Source: Bacteroidales bacterium UBA5206 | GTDB lineage: Bacteria > Bacteroidota > Bacteroidia > Bacteroidales > Tenuifilaceae | Assembly: GCA_002412705.1 (NCBI GenBank) | Contig: DHVO01000202.1 | Coordinates: forward strand, 1-7,858 | DNA: 7,858 nucleotides | Reading direction: 5' to 3' | In this document: piece after piece, positions 6,851-7,858 of the stretch | How positions within the stretch are numbered: position 1 is the first letter of the stretch | How the letters are laid out: each line of letters begins with the position of its first letter | Notes under the pieces: generated by a model | What the model was told of the DNA's origin: nothing | What the model saw: the letters and a program-made list of their open reading frames with translations, nothing else | Database searches by the model: none | Position numbers and translations under genes: made by a program

Positions 6851-7858
6851 ATGCTACATTTAAATTATTACCTGCCGCAGGTATGGTTATCCACATCTGA
6901 GGATAACCGCTTCCTCCTTCAATCGAACGTCTATATTTAAAATTCTCCCTAGTATAATCTCGGGTTGGGTCAGCTCTTGCTGGGACACTACCCATATTGG
7001 TGATCCATTTGGTAACCATATCTACGGTAACAGGAACTTTAACTCCATTCATTAACATTGTTCCGCTTCCGCTAAAATTTCCTTGTCCAGAAAGTCCGCT
7101 TAAAGTAGCTTTGTCCATATTAGTATTGAAGTTTCCAGGGTCAAATTGCCATAAAGCCATTTCTTGTTGGGGAATCTCAGAATTTGGTAAAGTTAGAGAT
7201 TGACTACTTTCGATTAAACTACTTTTAATATTTGAGAACATTAAGCCAAATCGAATTTGGTTAATTCTTGCTTGGTCTGTTTTACCTTTATCTGATAGCC
7301 AGTCTAATTTTAATACTTCACTACCTGTTACACTTTTTACTTTATCTCCTGAGATTGTAGTTCCAGCGGCGATACTTTCGGTACCTTTCGTTCCTGTAAT
7401 TGCTTCAGCTTTTTCTTGTGAGATACCATATTGCTCAGAAAGAGTTTGAGCATTATCTCCTTGTTCTGCAACATAAGATACATTGCCTTTCATGTCTATA
7501 TCAGGAATCCATTCGAGCATTCCATTTGGATCTATAAATTTGATAGGGTTATTGAAACCATAACGGTATGGAGTATAATCATAATGTTTTTCTGCCAACG
7601 GATCCACGACATGCCAACGTCCTAATGCTGGGTCGTAGAACCTAGCCCCGTAATCGTACCAATCGAACCGAACACCGTCCAGCGTGGCGTCCTGCTGCTC
7701 CTTGCCGTTGTAGAGGTAGCCGTTGGCGTTGCTGATGAGCAGCGGGGCATGCGCCATGCCGAAGGCGTAGTAGTCGGTGGTCTGCAGCACCGCGCCATTG
7801 CTGCTGAACACCACGCGGGTGCTGCCCAGGTGGTCCTTCAGGAAGTACTCGTAGCTGA
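6822..7858 (-). CDS. RHS protein C-terminus with core, LysM-like segment and unidentified tip (5' end beyond window)
   Basis: The frame is open from the right edge (first complete codon at 7856) to the TAA at 6822-6824, 344 codons; the N-terminus is outside. Residues below count from 7856. YEYFLKDHLGSTR (2-14), GYLYNGKEQQD (about 46-56) and FDWYDYGARFYDPALGRW (64-81), then DPLAEKHYDYTPYRYGFNNP and DPNG (109-112), are the RHS repeat-associated core of Bacteroidota. It normally closes the RHS shell and precedes a variable effector. About residues 126-173 (YVAEQGDNAQTLSEQYGIS ... AGTTISGDKV) look like a LysM-type fold. The remaining 170 residues are unrecognised and hold no nuclease or deaminase motif I can name; they include a WQFDPGNFNTN stretch and a Gly/Ser-rich middle. 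By position this is the toxin tip. GC falls from above 60% to about 35-40% near the DPALGRW codons, suggesting the tip was exchanged. Confidence 0.88.
   Translation of the reverse strand, partial: SYEYFLKDHLGSTRVVFSSNGAVLQTTDYYAFGMAHAPLLISNANGYLYNGKEQQDATLDGVRFDWYDYGARFYDPALGRWHVVDPLAEKHYDYTPYRYGFNNPIKFIDPNGMLEWIPDIDMKGNVSYVAEQGDNAQTLSEQYGISQEKAEAITGTKGTESIAAGTTISGDKVKSVTGSEVLKLDWLSDKGKTDQARINQIRFGLMFSNIKSSLIESSQSLTLPNSEIPQQEMALWQFDPGNFNTNMDKATLSGLSGQGNFSGSGTMLMNGVKVPVTVDMVTKWITNMGSVPARADPTRDYTRENFKYRRSIEGGSGYPQMWITIPAAGNNLNVAYDFLYGKYK

Noticed and set aside
6869..6883. Perfect 7-bp palindrome TACCTGC-C-GCAGGTA near the end of the RHS gene
   Set aside because: It lies inside coding sequence (Ile-Pro-Ala-Ala-Gly), just before the immunity start. 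It might affect coupling, but there is no further support.

Overview
The window looks like an accessory, rearrangement-prone piece of a Bacteroidota (probably Bacteroidales) chromosome. The grounds are the RHS-like protein family at the left, whose landmark motifs are typical of that phylum; start sites without obvious Shine-Dalgarno sequences; a possible Bacteroidota-type promoter; and gene fragments that resemble Bacteroidota birA, gspF and SRPBCC genes. No species can be named from the sequence alone.

Layout. (1) Positions 1-4130, minus strand: one uninterrupted reading frame of 1376 codons, running off the left edge. It encodes a secreted RHS-like protein whose C-terminal part, within the window, is a tandem array of InlB/Listeria-Bacteroides B-repeats (nt 1 to about 810). 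The array is GC-rich (about 60-67%) and the rest of the gene is not (about 33-40%). (2) Positions 4131-4585: AT-rich intergenic DNA with a weak promoter candidate for that gene. (3) Positions 4586-6102: three broken housekeeping-type genes, all lacking their 5' parts. They are the C-terminal domain of a type II secretion/type IV pilus F-family membrane protein (minus), the C-terminal half of a biotin-protein ligase (plus), and the last 60 or so codons of an SRPBCC-fold protein (minus). The last two still share a strong bidirectional terminator. (4) Positions 5036-5441 and 6103-6244: noncoding joints that carry short repeats, including an 18-bp exact direct repeat flanking the birA/SRPBCC block, and several small hairpins. 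(5) Positions 6245-7858, minus: the C-terminal end of a second RHS protein, running off the right edge, with an RHS-associated core, a LysM-like segment and an unrecognised C-terminal tip. It overlaps a 201-codon gene for a small exported protein that is best read as its cognate immunity protein.

How it fits together. The window is flanked by two modular surface or secreted polymorphic proteins. Each shows an abrupt GC change inside a conserved repeat or core, as expected if tails are exchanged by recombination. Between them lies chromosomal debris bounded by repeats. The right-hand pair is a candidate polymorphic toxin and immunity protein of unassigned activity. The left-hand protein is a candidate adhesin-like or surface RHS protein whose repeat array appears to have duplicated recently.
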